Part shown: one piece after another, positions 44,588 to 55,649 of the stretch
How the letters are laid out: each line of letters starts with the position of its first letter
How positions within the stretch are numbered: the first letter of the stretch is position 1
Assembly: GCA_026545765.1 (NCBI GenBank)
Contig: JAIFAC010000168.1
Location: forward strand, 92,464-156,463
Length of the DNA: 64,000 bases
Source of the DNA: Plantago major
Taxonomy: Eukaryota > Streptophyta > Magnoliopsida > Lamiales > Plantaginaceae
Direction: 5' to 3'
The notes under the pieces: generated by a model
Told to the model about the DNA's origin: nothing
Seen by the model: only the letters and a program-made list of their open reading frames with translations
The model's database searches: none
Program-made: the position numbers and the translations under genes

Positions 44588-46609
44588 TGTGACGCCCCGC
44601 CATGCAGCACCTTGCTCCATGGCGCAACGCACCCGCTTGCACCCTTCCTACTGCATTCATCTCTTATCCGTCAAGTTACAGGAACGGACTAAAACCCAAG
44701 AAATGAAAAGCCATGTACTATACCTGATATTTTAAGCATTCTTTACACCTCAATGTGGGTCCATCTTGGCAACTTACATCAATAAACTAATCTCCAACAA
44801 GTTGTATCTATCCTAGCTTCTCCAATAACAACAAACTCTCCTAAAGTGATGCACCTGAGGAAATATGGACAGAAGAAGAATGAAAGGAGTAAGTCTTTGA
44901 TGACTTAGTAAGGTTCAAAGGTAACACGGTATCAAAGAAATAACAAGTGTTGAAACGCAATAGAATGACATGCTATATGAAATAGAGATTTCAATGTGTA
45001 ACAGATGATGATACGAGTACGAATCGGATACCAACCATAAAACTCCCAACATATAGACTACCTTATTATCCATCGTACTACCCATCGAGGCGCGACCTCG
45101 AAAACATACATGATCAAGCATGCCGAGGTTCATGCTATACCAGATCATGAAACACACCAACCACCGGTAGTATTCGGAGTCTGGGGATTGGGGATCTGCA
45201 TGAGATGACCTTAACCGTCGGTCCGTCCGCCAAAGAGCTACTCACTTACGCCTTTGTCTTAATCAAGTCACATCAATATATGTAACTCATAATCACATAT
45301 GCTCGTTATCATCTCTGAAAGAGAACAATATCAAATAAACAGAACCTGAACTCGAATCAGGTATATCGATATGATGTCATGTATACAACAATAGACCGAA
45401 TGGTTAACATGTGAAGAAGAGGAATATATGAATCATGATTTCATCATGAATGGTTTGAACAGTAGATTGAAAATGTATGAAGAGGTATAGAATAAAGCCT
45501 TTATCATTTCAACATGATAAGAGTATAAGGAAAGACAATGTGTGAGGAAATATATATATTAAAGAGTAAGGGTACAATTGGTCAAGAAAAGATACAATAA
45601 ATCCAAAGAAAGAGGCCAATCTGACCAATAGGACATGAAACAGGACAGCGTAAAATGAAATTCATCATGGGAACAACTGATCAAGGCAAACATGGATATA
45701 GAAATATGCAGAGAAACCATGGATGTGTTGACATAATTAATCCAGACAAAAAGAAGGAAATGATGAAAAGGACAAGACATGAATATGAGTGCGAACACTC
45801 GAAACAAAGACGAATTGGTTCAGGGATTGATTGTCAAATAAACAAGGGTTTAACGGGCAAGGAAATGGGCGATACAAAATAAGAGATTTCAAAGAGTAAT
45901 ATAGATTTCAAATAAAGTAAGATGATTATGAGTTGACCAACTTATACAAGGTTTATAAGAATCAATAACAAAGGTCATGAACAAACGAATGAGGAGGTTA
46001 AACAAGTACAAGCACAAGCGAATGGATGATTAATAGGAACATATGAAGAAAGTCTGGTCAAATATCGAAACAATGAACAAAACAAGATTTATGGCTACTC
46101 TGATAAACAATAATTGTACAAGGAGATCGGATCAATACCAGGTGACACAAGATATCAAGGTTAATTGGATAAGCCTAACCGAAAGGGGTTATGCATGATG
46201 AAGTACTGTATAAAGAGTAGTACCGCACATTATCAATCAAAAATACTTCCAGGAACAAGACATAATAAATATCAATTTTATTTATTGAATTATTTGCACC
46301 AGCTTGCTTATTTCGATTTTCATAAATACATAATATATCTCAAAGAGGTCAATTAATCATGTACTATAAATTCGTGCGGTTCATATTACGGTGACTGAAC
46401 TTTCATAGACCCTCGTTTAGATATAAAACTTCTTAAATCAAAACTATCAACATGTCGGACCTGAAATTATATAAAACAACGATAACAGTTAAAGTTGAAA
46501 AACTAAGTACGCACAATAAAAATAATAGAAAATGACAATTATTATAATCATAATTTTATAATTTTTTTATTTTGTTATCTAATGCGGTTACTGCAAGTGG
46601 GGTGTTACA
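44588..46609 (-). repeat. 5' LTR of the LARD-like element (2022 bp, internally deleted)
   Basis: Aligns with 39062-41746 but jumps from the equivalent of about 40723 to about 41410 at a short TTTT-type microhomology near 46278. Confidence 0.88.
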
Positions 46610-47257
46610 CTCATGGCGACCCAACAATGCATCAACTCGAACTCCTCTCCCCTTGGATGACTTCCCCTATATATTGAATGTGCCAACTTAATGATGTCGC
46701 CGCTGGTTCCAACAGATTCCAAGCTGACGATAAGCCTCGTCATAAGAGCTCACCCACATGTTCACACAATGCTTGATCTGATTTTGTCTACCATGGAGAG
46801 AACTTCCAGTTCGAACTCGCAGATTCCGCATGTTGTCCCTCCTTGCCTCGTTCCACTTCTCCAACACAGGCTTGGAGAACATAGTAGTGTACTTGATATT
46901 TGTCCCTTTGATGGGATCTTCACTCACCGCCATGAACATTGAGATGAGTGCAAGTTCTTCCTCTTGCGAGAATTTCTTCGGCCCTTCATCGTCAGCTTCG
47001 GTGGCGGCGTCAGGAGCGGCGGATGCGGCCTTCTTTGCACTTTTTTTTTCCTTTGGCCTTCCCCTTCCCCTTGGACTGTGGTGGTGGTGGTGATGGTTAA
47101 GTCTCCGGGTACTCGTAATTGAGAGTGTGATATGCACCGGGAGAGATATGGGATCGTACAATGTGTATGGGTTGGAGTTCGTTAGTGGACGATCACACGA
47201 CCTTGGGATTCCATGAAGAGTTGGAATTGCTTGGGATCGATCGTTTCCATCAACCAC
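46610..47257 (-). pseudogene. Harbinger SANT/NAM-type ORF, N-terminal part
   Basis: The minus strand from 47257 (an internal Met near 47090 is also possible) has a basic low-complexity leader (SPRGRGRPKEKKSAKK), then the SANT/myb-like domain: FSQEEELALISMFMAVSEDP, GTNIKYTTMFSKPVLEKW, LRVRTGSSLHGRQNQIKHCV and NMWVSSYDEAYRQL. A frame break near 46705 is followed by KLAHSIYRG and GEEFELMHCWVAM up to the LTR insertion. Such proteins bind Harbinger ends and carry the transposase to the nucleus in known systems. This one is split by the LARD-like element, with the rest at 38626-39061. Confidence 0.82.
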
Positions 47258-47791
47258 CTAGCAAGACTCTGAGGGTTCTATGTTGGTTGGTGTCGGGAAA
47301 TGAGAGTGGGATGAGTTTTGGAAGTATTTTAAGAGTGTTTGAGTTTAATTAGTAGAGAGAAATAAGGATGAAATTTGAGGTGTGAAGAAACATATGTTCA
47401 CTGGTCTCTATTTATAGATCTCGAAAAAATATATCCGTTGGTATATTTTTTTATTATTTTTAAAATTCAATTTAAAAAGAAGAAAATACATGAAAACTTG
47501 TCCGGTCCAACAAGGATCGATATGTCACCAAATTCTGGTCAGTGACATAGCCGTCATGGCCTAATATGGGGACCAAATTTCACTGGCCATGGGGAGCCGC
47601 TTCAAGAACCGCCCACAAGCAAGGCCTTGAGTCATGGAGTAGTCGCCACGCGACTCCGTCTCCCACGACCGCCCATAGTGGGCGGTCTCAATTTCACCTT
47701 TTGACGGTTTTGCAACTGGCCAAAACGAGTTATCCGCTTTTCATTTTCTTACTCTTTTTTCCTGCACTAATTAATCGGAGAGCCGCCCGCA

Positions 47792-48039
47792 AAGTCTCTT
47801 CCGATACGGTATTTAGATAATTTATCTATCGACGCATATGTTGTCTTAAAAATCATCGACATTATCAATCATAACGATCATCGACGCTATCACCAAAACG
47901 CCTATATTCTCAACATTGGTATTTTTCATATTAAAAAGGAATTGATTTCGTTAATAACATATACATTTATTAATAACATGGATAATTTTTCTAAAAACAT
48001 ACCGTCAACTTATCTAGAGTAGACCGCCTCATGAGACTT
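47792..48039. mobile_element. Foldback MITE, diverged copy
   Basis: Left end AAGTCTCTTCCGATACGG, right end (inverted) AAAGTCTCATGAGGCGG, with TTTAGATAATTTAT/AACTTATCTAGA-type sequence inside each. Same family as 29826-30059, but older. Confidence 0.65.
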
Positions 48040-48068
48040 TATGTTAATCAATACTTCCTAGTTAGTTA

Positions 48069-48295
48069 CTCCATCTGGTGAAAAGATGTCACATTTTGAC
48101 TTTGCAAATAATTAATCATAAACCATTAATGTAAAATGTTGAATTGAATTATATAATGAAACGTTAGGAGTAAGTTTCATTATATAATTTAATTGAACAT
48201 TTTACATTAACAGTTTAAGATTAAATCAGAGTCAAAGTTGAAAAATGTTGACTGCAAAAAGTTAAAAGGTGACATATGTTCTGGGATGGAGGGAG
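48069..48295. mobile_element. Stowaway-like MITE, strongly palindromic
   Basis: TA on both sides (48067-48068 and 48296-48297); ends CTCCATCTGG and, inverted, CTCCCTCCATCCCAGAACAT. Nearly the whole element can fold back: AATGTAAAATGTTGAATT and TTATATAATGAAAC are answered by their inverted copies around 48178-48215. Confidence 0.85.
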
Positions 48296-48489
48296 TAGAT
48301 CCTAAGATTGTTCCTGAACAATCACGTTCAACTCTATAGTTCATATGAAAACGATTACTCGATTAAAACGGGGAGAAAAACAACCTGTAATATCAAATTA
48401 CATGCTTTAGTACTACATGAGAATTAGTTCTAATTAACCCGCAGCAAGACAAATAAAAAAATACAGTATCAATCTAATGTATCATGTAA

Positions 48490-49249
48490 CTAACTACAGA
48501 TCCATGGCATCTCAAATCTACAAACGGGACAATAGTGACTTGTATTGAACCACTTCTCAATGCAATCTTCATGAACTAAAAGTAATAGGCATCAAAACAA
48601 GATCGTAACCTTCGTAAAGTTCTTCCAAACAGATCACACGCTTTGATCGTAATCTTGATTTACCTTCTCGCTTTCATCGACCGATGGAGTTGTTTGTGTG
48701 AACCATCATACATGGAGCAACGAATCAATTTCCTCCTCCTCCTCTTCTTTTCCCGAAAAGCTTCTTCTAGGAGAACAAAGATTATGAGAGTGTATCAAAG
48801 AAACATCAAAGTCCAACCTAAGGAAATTGTGACCATCTTGAAGTGCGACATACTCTCTTGATGCACATTTAATTATGTAATCCGACAACCCATTAGCAAA
48901 ATCTTCAAATAAGTGGAGACACCCACTCATCTCCTTTTTACTTCTTCATGTCAGTTTGGTATATCATCTAGTTTCCGCATCAATCGTAAGATAGACATGC
49001 ATTCAAACAATGATACATCGCTGATGAGTCATTACGACCGTGGTCGGAAACACGAGGTAATTCATTTACCAATTCCTTTGTACCAAAGGATAATATCGAT
49101 TGTGCACTTGGAAGCATCAATGTCTTCGTCCTTGGAAGATCTTGCCCATGTGAGTTGCATTGTTACATCTTCTTCGCAATCTTCATAATCCACCATGGAC
49201 CAATCGTGCAAGAACTCAAGAGATTCTTGAGGTAGAGCGACGACACCAT
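48490..49249 (-). pseudogene. RING-H2 finger gene remnant, copy R3
   Basis: Start ATG at 49249, stop at 48490. The best-preserved segments are MQLTWARSSKDEDIDASKC with IDIILWYKGIGK, MSGCLHLFEDFANGLSDYII, and the end HYCPVCRFEMPWICS, which keeps the final Cys pair of the RING-H2 finger. A deleted base soon after the start and losses around the central cysteines break the frame. It lacks the copia LTR that precedes R2 and R4 and instead sits directly right of the MITE pair at 47792 and 48069. Confidence 0.75.
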
Positions 49250-50250
49250 GAATTAAACCAAAATAATTGATCGTACGTGTTTCAGGTAAATAATCTTGAT
49301 GTATAGAGTTGAGATGTATGGGATGTAACGTGGATTTATCATTCTTAAATAAAGCTCATGTTACCATAATTAAGAACTTGATCTGGTACTATTCCTTATC
49401 TACGTAGGTATTGTATTGATTAACAGATTAGGATCTAACATAATCTCCGTGAGAAAGATTCCCAGGCCCAATCCCAATCCCATGCCCAATCCAAGGCCCA
49501 ATCGCAATCCCAAGCCCAGACCCAATGTGAAGATAAAATTAAGACTCGGTTTGGGATAGAATCAAGATCCGTTTTAATTGAGTAGGCAAGGTGATCGTGT
49601 TTAGTTTGCAATTTTAATGGAGCGGGAACAATACCCATTTTAATCACACTATCTACAAATCAATTAAATTTTCTCTCTCCACCTACTCTTTTTCTATCAC
49701 TTTATTTTTTCATTTATTATAACAAAACTCTAAATCACAAAGTCTCATGAGAGACGATCTATATATAACTTATCTAGAAACGGTCTATGCCATCAATAAA
49801 ACCAATCATGTTATTAATCAAAACGTCTATGTTGTTAATGAAATAAGTATTGTTGCACGTAATATGAAAAAAAACATTAATATTGAGAGCATAGATGTTT
49901 TGATTAATAATATCGGTGATTTTCTTGACAATGTAGGTCCGTCTCTAGATAAATTATATAGATAACGTCTCTCAGGAGACTTACTCTACTTAAATCAATA
50001 AAATAAAATTAAAACCAATCAAATAATCTTAAAACATATTACACATATCACTTCACTCTTACACACCATATATAACAAGCCTAAAAAAACCTACAAAATT
50101 TTAACTATAGTCCAAACACAAATTTTCACGACTCAATTAAATTTTAGTTATTATTCATCAGTTATACCTTAATTAAATTCGCTCAATCAAGTTCCGTGCC
50201 AACCGTAAAAAAGGAGGGAATTTAGTAGTTATTGGAATTTAGTAGTAATT
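49250..50250. repeat. Spacer after RING copy R3
   Basis: Repeats 29376-30310 and 54595-55540; similarity ends near 50230, before any GTE leader sequence. Contains a tract of alternating CCCAATC/CCCAAGC units (49463-49525) and the foldback MITE. Confidence 0.75.
49740..49982. mobile_element. Foldback MITE, copy in R3 spacer
   Basis: Most complete copy: AAGTCTCATGAGAGACG at the left, GTCTCTCAGGAGACTT at the right, with TATCTAGAAACGG/CCGTCTCTAGATA inside. Confidence 0.82.
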
Positions 50251-50960
50251 TAGGAGGGATTCTTTAAAGAAGCTAAATGGGGGCTTTGTGGTTGGATCGA
50301 TAATCGCACACATACACACAGAGAACGTGATGTGAGAACTACCGTCAAAGATAGGTATATCGGTCATTGATCTGCATAATGTCAATCAACATCCTCGCCA
50401 ACATTGATTCTCGCCTACCAGAGAGGTACCCGTAAGTGTAATGCATGGTTTAGAGTTCTCCAGTCCAAGAAAGAAGCTGAGTTTACTGATCATATTCATC
50501 TCAAAAGTACCTATCGTAGTTTGCACAAAATGATGTACTATGGAAAGATCAGTCAAGTCAAGCACAATATAATCTTCTTATGCTCGATTGCAATTGTGGG
50601 GGATCAACCACCACGTGGCCAGAGACCTGCACTGGCTATATGTCTTCAACATCCGCTATCAAAGTACCATTTACGCATTGTTAGAGAGGTAGCAAATTAA
50701 AAAACAACATTACGTATAATCTTTTCCTAGAGCCCAAATTCTCTTATACTTTTCTCTAGAGTTTTTCCCGCCCAAAGAAGTTTACCATTCGACAAGGATG
50801 TGGAAGAAGCGCTTTAGAAATGCATTTTCCGGAAATGTATAATGTTGATGTCGATGTCGACTCAACAGAGTGCTCAACATTAGATTTTTCATTCGCTTAA
50901 CAGAGCACCCAAAGGATGATTTTGGACCGTATACTTTAGGAGAGACAAAATAAGAGGAAC
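50251..50960. other. Unclassified segment next to copia remnant
   Basis: Contains a 98-codon plus-strand frame (50404-50700) without recognisable family. It may be internal retrotransposon sequence or flanking DNA; no LTR was found on this side. Confidence 0.4.
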
Positions 50961-51690
50961 TTACGATTGGTAGATTGTCGCATATCTTACCGTGTCCTTG
51001 TAGTTTTTCCGAGTGTTTCCTCTAAGGTCTTTCTTCCATCGGTGCCCGATGACTTGAGAATTTAGATGATCTTTGCGAATCCTTGGGTGGATCACGTCGA
51101 TGGAATCCAGAGCCGGTTCCGTAATGTGTTCATCTTCATTTCGTGAGAGATTCATCCGATGAGCTCCCCGCAATGTTGGTCGTAATATCGAGTCAACATT
51201 GTGATCAACATCGACTCCATCTTCTCCGATGGATGTTGATCGGGAATCGTTCAAGACTGCATCTAGTTCAAGACTGCCTCATCTTTTTCAAATTCTGCAT
51301 TTTTAGTTTCATTTCTTCCACCATCCTGCTCACTGCTGAACTCTTCTTCAAAGGGACAATCTATAGATAAATCAACTCGAGCCATGCAAACAAGAAATGT
51401 TAGTAGACGCACTTTCAGAGTCCAAAGATTTATCTCTAATATCTCTTCACAGCTATGTGAGTCATCATAATCAAAGAAGAGGATCCGTGAGATGTCGAAG
51501 TTTTCATTGTCGACCAACATCGATTTCCAACATCGCCCGTACAGAGGACATAATCGCAACATGACCTTCAGAGTATCGCCTTCCTGCTCATCACCAATCA
51601 TCACTAAGACAAGTAAGAAACGCTTTTCCCTTCTTACGAAGAGTGTTAGCACATTCATTCCGAAGTGACCCCATCCTCGACATTCAAAAC
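50961..51690 (-). pseudogene. Copia internal remnants: zinc knuckle and pre-RT linker
   Basis: Minus strand near 51690-51640 reads CFECRGWGHFGM followed, one base shifted, by ECANTLRKKGKA: a CCHC zinc knuckle (Cx2Cx4Hx4C). Further on, at 51258-50961, PRIRKDHLNSQVIGH and RKNYKDTVRYATIYQS match the block between integrase and reverse transcriptase of copia polyproteins. Protease and integrase are missing between them, so the interior has a large deletion. Confidence 0.65.
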
Positions 51691-52095
51691 ATCTAACTTT
51701 GTCTAGTCGCTTAGAATTAAAACCAGAAGCTCTATAGCATTATCGAACTCGCCAAGAGCCTTAGGATTACTTTGAGAGGCATTGTTAGAATTCTTCCTAA
51801 AGTCGGTTTTGTTGAACTTTCTAAGCAACTTAGTATAAGCTTTACCAAAGGCTTCTTCACCATCTCATCGACTCATCACTACCGCTTTCGACTCAGATTT
51901 TTGATTTTGAGTGAAGAGACATACTACGGCTTTTCGCATTGCGCCATTCTGTTGGAGCTCAAAATTTTCAAATTGTTCATCGTATGAAAATCCATAGTAG
52001 CTGTGTTTGAGTATCTTCCAAAACATTGCTTTTATGTCAAATTTTGAAGAAAGAGTACTAAACAAATTTTGAAAATCAGCTTTATTGACATAGCA

Positions 52096-52578
52096 TCACC
52101 TAGCAGCTTGAATATAATTTGAAATAGTGAGCGCTTTATCAAAATAAGAATCAATGGTTTCTTCTTCTGCCATTCTCAAGTTTTCAAATTTTGACCAAAG
52201 CAGTTGAAGTTTAGTTTGCTTAATACTGTTATCACCTTCACAATGATTTTGCAACAAATTCCAAGCTTGTTTAGCAAGAGTGCAATTCTGAATGAGCTTA
52301 AACATATGTGGATCAATATGCGAAAAAATAGCATTCAAAGCTTTTTCATTGTAAGAGCTAGCAAGAAAATCATCACCTGACCATTGAGCTTCTAGTTTAG
52401 GAACGACATCTCCATCAGCGTCTGGTCCTATGGTAGGCCACACATAGCCTTCAAGAATAGATTTCCATGCACGCCCTTCAATGGATTTGATATATGTTTT
52501 GATCCGTATTTTCCAGTAGTGGTAGTTCGACCCATCTAGCACAGGTGGCCTGTTGACACTTGAATTGACAACGCCCAT
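52096..52578 (-). pseudogene. Copia gag (UBN2/DUF4219 type)
   Basis: ATG at 52578. The frame reads VNRPPVLDGSNYHYWKIRIK, YIKSIEGRAWKSILEGY, SSYNEKALNAIFSHIDP, KLIQNCTLAKQAWNLLQNH and EETIDSYFDKALTISNYI, a clear gag of the copia UBN2 family. It is open for 160 codons and then stops. The 5' LTR lies 50 bp upstream with a primer-site-like sequence between them. Confidence 0.9.
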
Positions 52579-52610
52579 TGTAGTAATACCAAATCCGCAC
52601 CACCAATTAG

Positions 52611-52627
52611 GTGGGCTCGATGCCACT
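52611..52627 (-). other. Primer-binding site of copia copy B
   Basis: Minus-strand AGTGGCATCGAGCCCAC starts next to the LTR end; a diverged tRNA-Met-like site (TGGTATCAGAGC in intact elements). Confidence 0.5.
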
Positions 52628-53677
52628 TATTAGAACTGTAGGACCGGGATTGGTACTTCTGGACAGTTTGGAACGATGTTGACTATTGATGTTGAGTCAA
52701 CACCGTTAAGACAAAGGAATGTTGTTCAACTAAACTACGACAAGAAACTATGATCGACACAACTCAGAAAGTAGCGCAATGAATAAAACTAAACACAATT
52801 AATCAAGCCGTATAAAAGATACCGACGGGCCAGAGGCTAAATTTCTACTAGATATGAAAAGTAGAATTACAAAGAAGTTTAAATCAATCACATTTATTGA
52901 TTAAACTTACGGAAAACTAGACCCAGAATGCATAAGAAAAACCTATTCTAGTTCAATGATACTAGAGTAATTTCAATCTTTAGAGAACACTCACAAGTAA
53001 CACCAAATAAAAGTCTAGTAAAGCAAGACGCCACAAACTAAATATTCTCAAGAGATGTTCTTCAAAGGCGCCTTGCAAAGGGCTCCTTCGTATATAATGT
53101 TTAGTCGAACCGTAAGAAGAAATTTAGTGAACGCAAGAAAACAATCTCTCAATATAATATCAATTCAAGCTCACGATTCGCTTTCTTGCAATGTTTCTTC
53201 TTGTATATAGTCAGGCTATTCTCTTTTTTTTCTTTTCTTCACAAAAGACGCTCAGATGCTCTCTTATTTTTGCCGCTTTCTCTTTTCCTTCTAGCGCCTT
53301 TTGCCTTCCTTTTTTCTTTCCCGCCCAAAGATTTGTAGCATTAGGAAATTTACCTTGAATAAATCTCTTCAAGATCTTTTATTACGAGTCTCCAAGTTCC
53401 ATCAACTTCTTTCCTTAATCCAAGTCCCAAGAGAATCAGGTTCCCCCCTTATGCTTTCAACGCCAGTTTCTTTTCTTCTTCTTCACGTTGGTTTCTGATT
53501 CTTCCAGATTTTTCAGATCTTTTCCTTAAGGCCCAAAACCACCAAGTCCACCATTCCCATATGTTGTAGCCCAACTTGTTATTCCTACAAAATATCCATA
53601 GAAAACAACTACAATTGTCAACCGTTAATTAAACGAATAAAGGTCGATTAATTACAAGTGCAATAAATCGACTTTCA
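52628..53677 (-). mobile_element. Copia LTR, copy B, with primer-site and polypurine sides
   Basis: 1050 bp, similar to 27383-28461. Its left side has primer site and gag, as for a 5' LTR, but its right side has the polypurine tract and internal sequence, as for a 3' LTR. It therefore lies between two internal regions. Confidence 0.85.
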
Positions 53678-53842
53678 ATCTCCCCTTAATTCTTGCATTT
53701 CTTCACAAAACCGTAACAAGTAGTTAGTAGGAAGAACAAGACAATATCAAACAACTCCCCTTACTCCAAGAACTCCCCTTATCACAAAATACCAAGAGTT
53801 CAATCGAACAAAAATATAGTATCAATCTTATGTATCATGTAA

Positions 53843-54594
53843 CTAACTACCGATCCATGGCATCTCAAATCTACAAACGGGCAATAGTGACTTGTATCGA
53901 GCCACTTATCAATGCAATCTTCATGAACGGCCAACAGGCATCAAAACAAAGATCGTAACTCTTCGTAAAGTTCTTCCAAACCGATCACGCTTTGATCGTA
54001 ATCTTGATTTACCTTCTCGCTTCATCGACCGATGGAGTTGTTTCGTAGGTGAACCATCATACATGGAGCAACATAATCAATTTCCTCCTCCTCTTCTTCT
54101 TCTCCGAAAAGCTTTCTTCTAGGAGAACAGATAATGAGAGTGTATCAAAGAAACATCAAAGTCCAACCTAAGGAAATTGTGACCATCTTCAAGTGTGACA
54201 TACTTCTCGATGCACATTTAATTATGTAATCCGACAACCCATTAGCAAAATCTTCAAATAAGTGGAGACACCCACTCATCTCCTTTTTACTTCTTCATGT
54301 CGGCTTGGTATATCATCTAGTTTTCGCATCAATCGTAAGATAGACATGTATTCAAACAATAATACATCGCTGGATGATTACGACCGTGGCTCAAACACGA
54401 GGTAATTCACGCACCAATTCCTTTGTACCAAAGGATAATATCGATTGTGCACTTGGAAGCATCAATGTCTTCGTCCTCGAAGATCTCGCCCATGTGAGTC
54501 AGATTGTTACATCTTCTTCGCAATCTTCATAATCCGCCATGGACCAATCGTGCAAGAACTCAAGAGATTCTTGAGGTAGAGACGACGACACCAT
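53843..54594 (-). pseudogene. RING-H2 finger gene remnant, copy R4
   Basis: Start ATG at 54594: MVSSSLPQESLEFLHDWSM and ADYEDCEEDVTI read in one frame, the best-preserved N-terminus of the four copies, then a stop follows because one or two bases are missing. Downstream segments LHLFEDFANGLSDYII, LRLDFDVSLIHSH and the RING end with HEDCID-type sequence are in other frames. Together with R2 and R3 it shows an intronless RING-H2 gene, plausibly a ubiquitin ligase, that is broken in all copies here. Confidence 0.75.
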
Positions 54595-55640
54595 GACTTA
54601 AACCAAAATAATTGATCGTACGTGTTTCAGGTAAATAATCTTGATGTATAGAGTTGAGATGTATGGGATGTAACGTGGATATATCATTCTTAAATAAAGC
54701 TCATGTTACCATAATTAAGAACTTGATCAAGTAATATTCCTTATCTACGTAGGTATTGTATTGATTAATGATTAGATCTAACATAATCTCGTGAGAAAGA
54801 TTCCTGTGCCCAATTGCAATCCCAAGCCTGTGCCCAATGTGAAGATAAAATTAAGACTCATTGGGATAGAATCAATATCCGTTTTAATTAAGTAGGCAAT
54901 GTGATCGTGTTTAGTTTGCAATTTTAATGGAGCGGGAACAATACCCATTTTAATCATACTATCTACAAATCAATTAAATTTTCTCTCTCCACCTACTCTT
55001 TTTCTATCACTTTATTTTTTCATTTATTATAACAAAACTCTAAATCACAAAGTCTCATGAGAGACGATCTATATATAACTTATCTAGAAACGGTCTATGC
55101 CATCAATAAAACCAATCATGTTATTAATCAAAACGCTCACGCTGTTAATTAAATAAGTATTGTTGCATTTAATATGAAAAAACATTAATATCGAGAGATA
55201 GATGTTTTGATTAATAATATCGCGATTTTCTTGACAATGTAGGTCCGTCTCTAGATAAATTATATAGATAACGTCTCTCAGGAGACTTACTCTACTTAAA
55301 TCAATAAAATAACATTAAAACTAATCAAATAATCTTAAAACATATTACACATATCACTTCACTCTTACACACCATATATAACAAGCCTAAAAAAACCTAC
55401 AAAATTTTAACTATAGTCCAAACACAAATTTTCACGACTCAATTAAATTTTAGTTATTATTCATCAGTTATACCTTAATTAAAATTCGCTCAATCAAGTT
55501 CCGTGCCAACCGTAAAAACGGAGGGAATTTAGTAGTTATTGGATAAGTCAGGTACCTTTCTGCAATTTACCGGTCAGAACTCAAAAGTAGTAGTAAAGGT
55601 ATGGTCGTTTTATCCCAACCATATTCACAGCATAATCAAA
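54595..55640. other. Spacer between RING copy R4 and GTE promoter
   Basis: Same as 29376-30430; contains the MITE at 55050-55288. Otherwise nothing recognised. Confidence 0.7.
55050..55288. mobile_element. Foldback MITE, copy in R4 spacer
   Basis: Ends AAGTCTCATGAGAGACG and GTCTCTCAGGAGACTT; same position relative to the RING remnant as at 29826 and 49740. Confidence 0.82.
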
Positions 55641-55649
55641 GCGAAAATG

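Larger units (their letters stand above)
39062..46609 (-). mobile_element. Non-coding LTR retrotransposon (LARD-like), gypsy-type ends
   Basis: Two long similar LTRs (39062-41746 and 44588-46609) with ends TGTGACGCCCC and GGGGTGTTACA surround 2.84 kb that contains no gag or pol. The tRNA-Met primer site and the polypurine tract fix the minus orientation. Long LTRs and a non-coding interior are the definition of LARDs, which must borrow enzymes from autonomous relatives. The TGTRACRCCCC terminus is common among plant Ty3/gypsy elements, so that affiliation is inferred. Inserted in the Harbinger ORF with diverged flanks CTCCC and CTCAT (plus strand). Confidence 0.88.
38232..47687 (-). mobile_element. 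PIF/Harbinger-like DNA transposon with nested LTR element
   Basis: Terminal inverted repeats are GACTACCCACTGTGGG at the left and, inverted, GACCGCCCACTATGGG at the right; over 22 bp they match at 17 positions. A 3-bp duplication TCA flanks them, as is usual for this superfamily. Without the nested element (39062-46609) it is about 1.9 kb and encodes only a SANT/NAM-type accessory protein on the minus strand; no DDE transposase was found, so it is a non-autonomous or deleted copy. The duplicated block at 15.25-20.1 kb provides the empty site. Confidence 0.85.

Noticed and set aside
49463..49525. CCCAATCCCAAGCCC-type repeats as a CRISPR or regulatory array
   Set aside because: Short irregular low-complexity units without spacers, present in a plant intergenic repeat; no further meaning seen.
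50404..50700. 98-codon plus-strand frame
   Set aside because: No recognisable domain, and it lies next to a rearranged retroelement; kept only as unclassified sequence.
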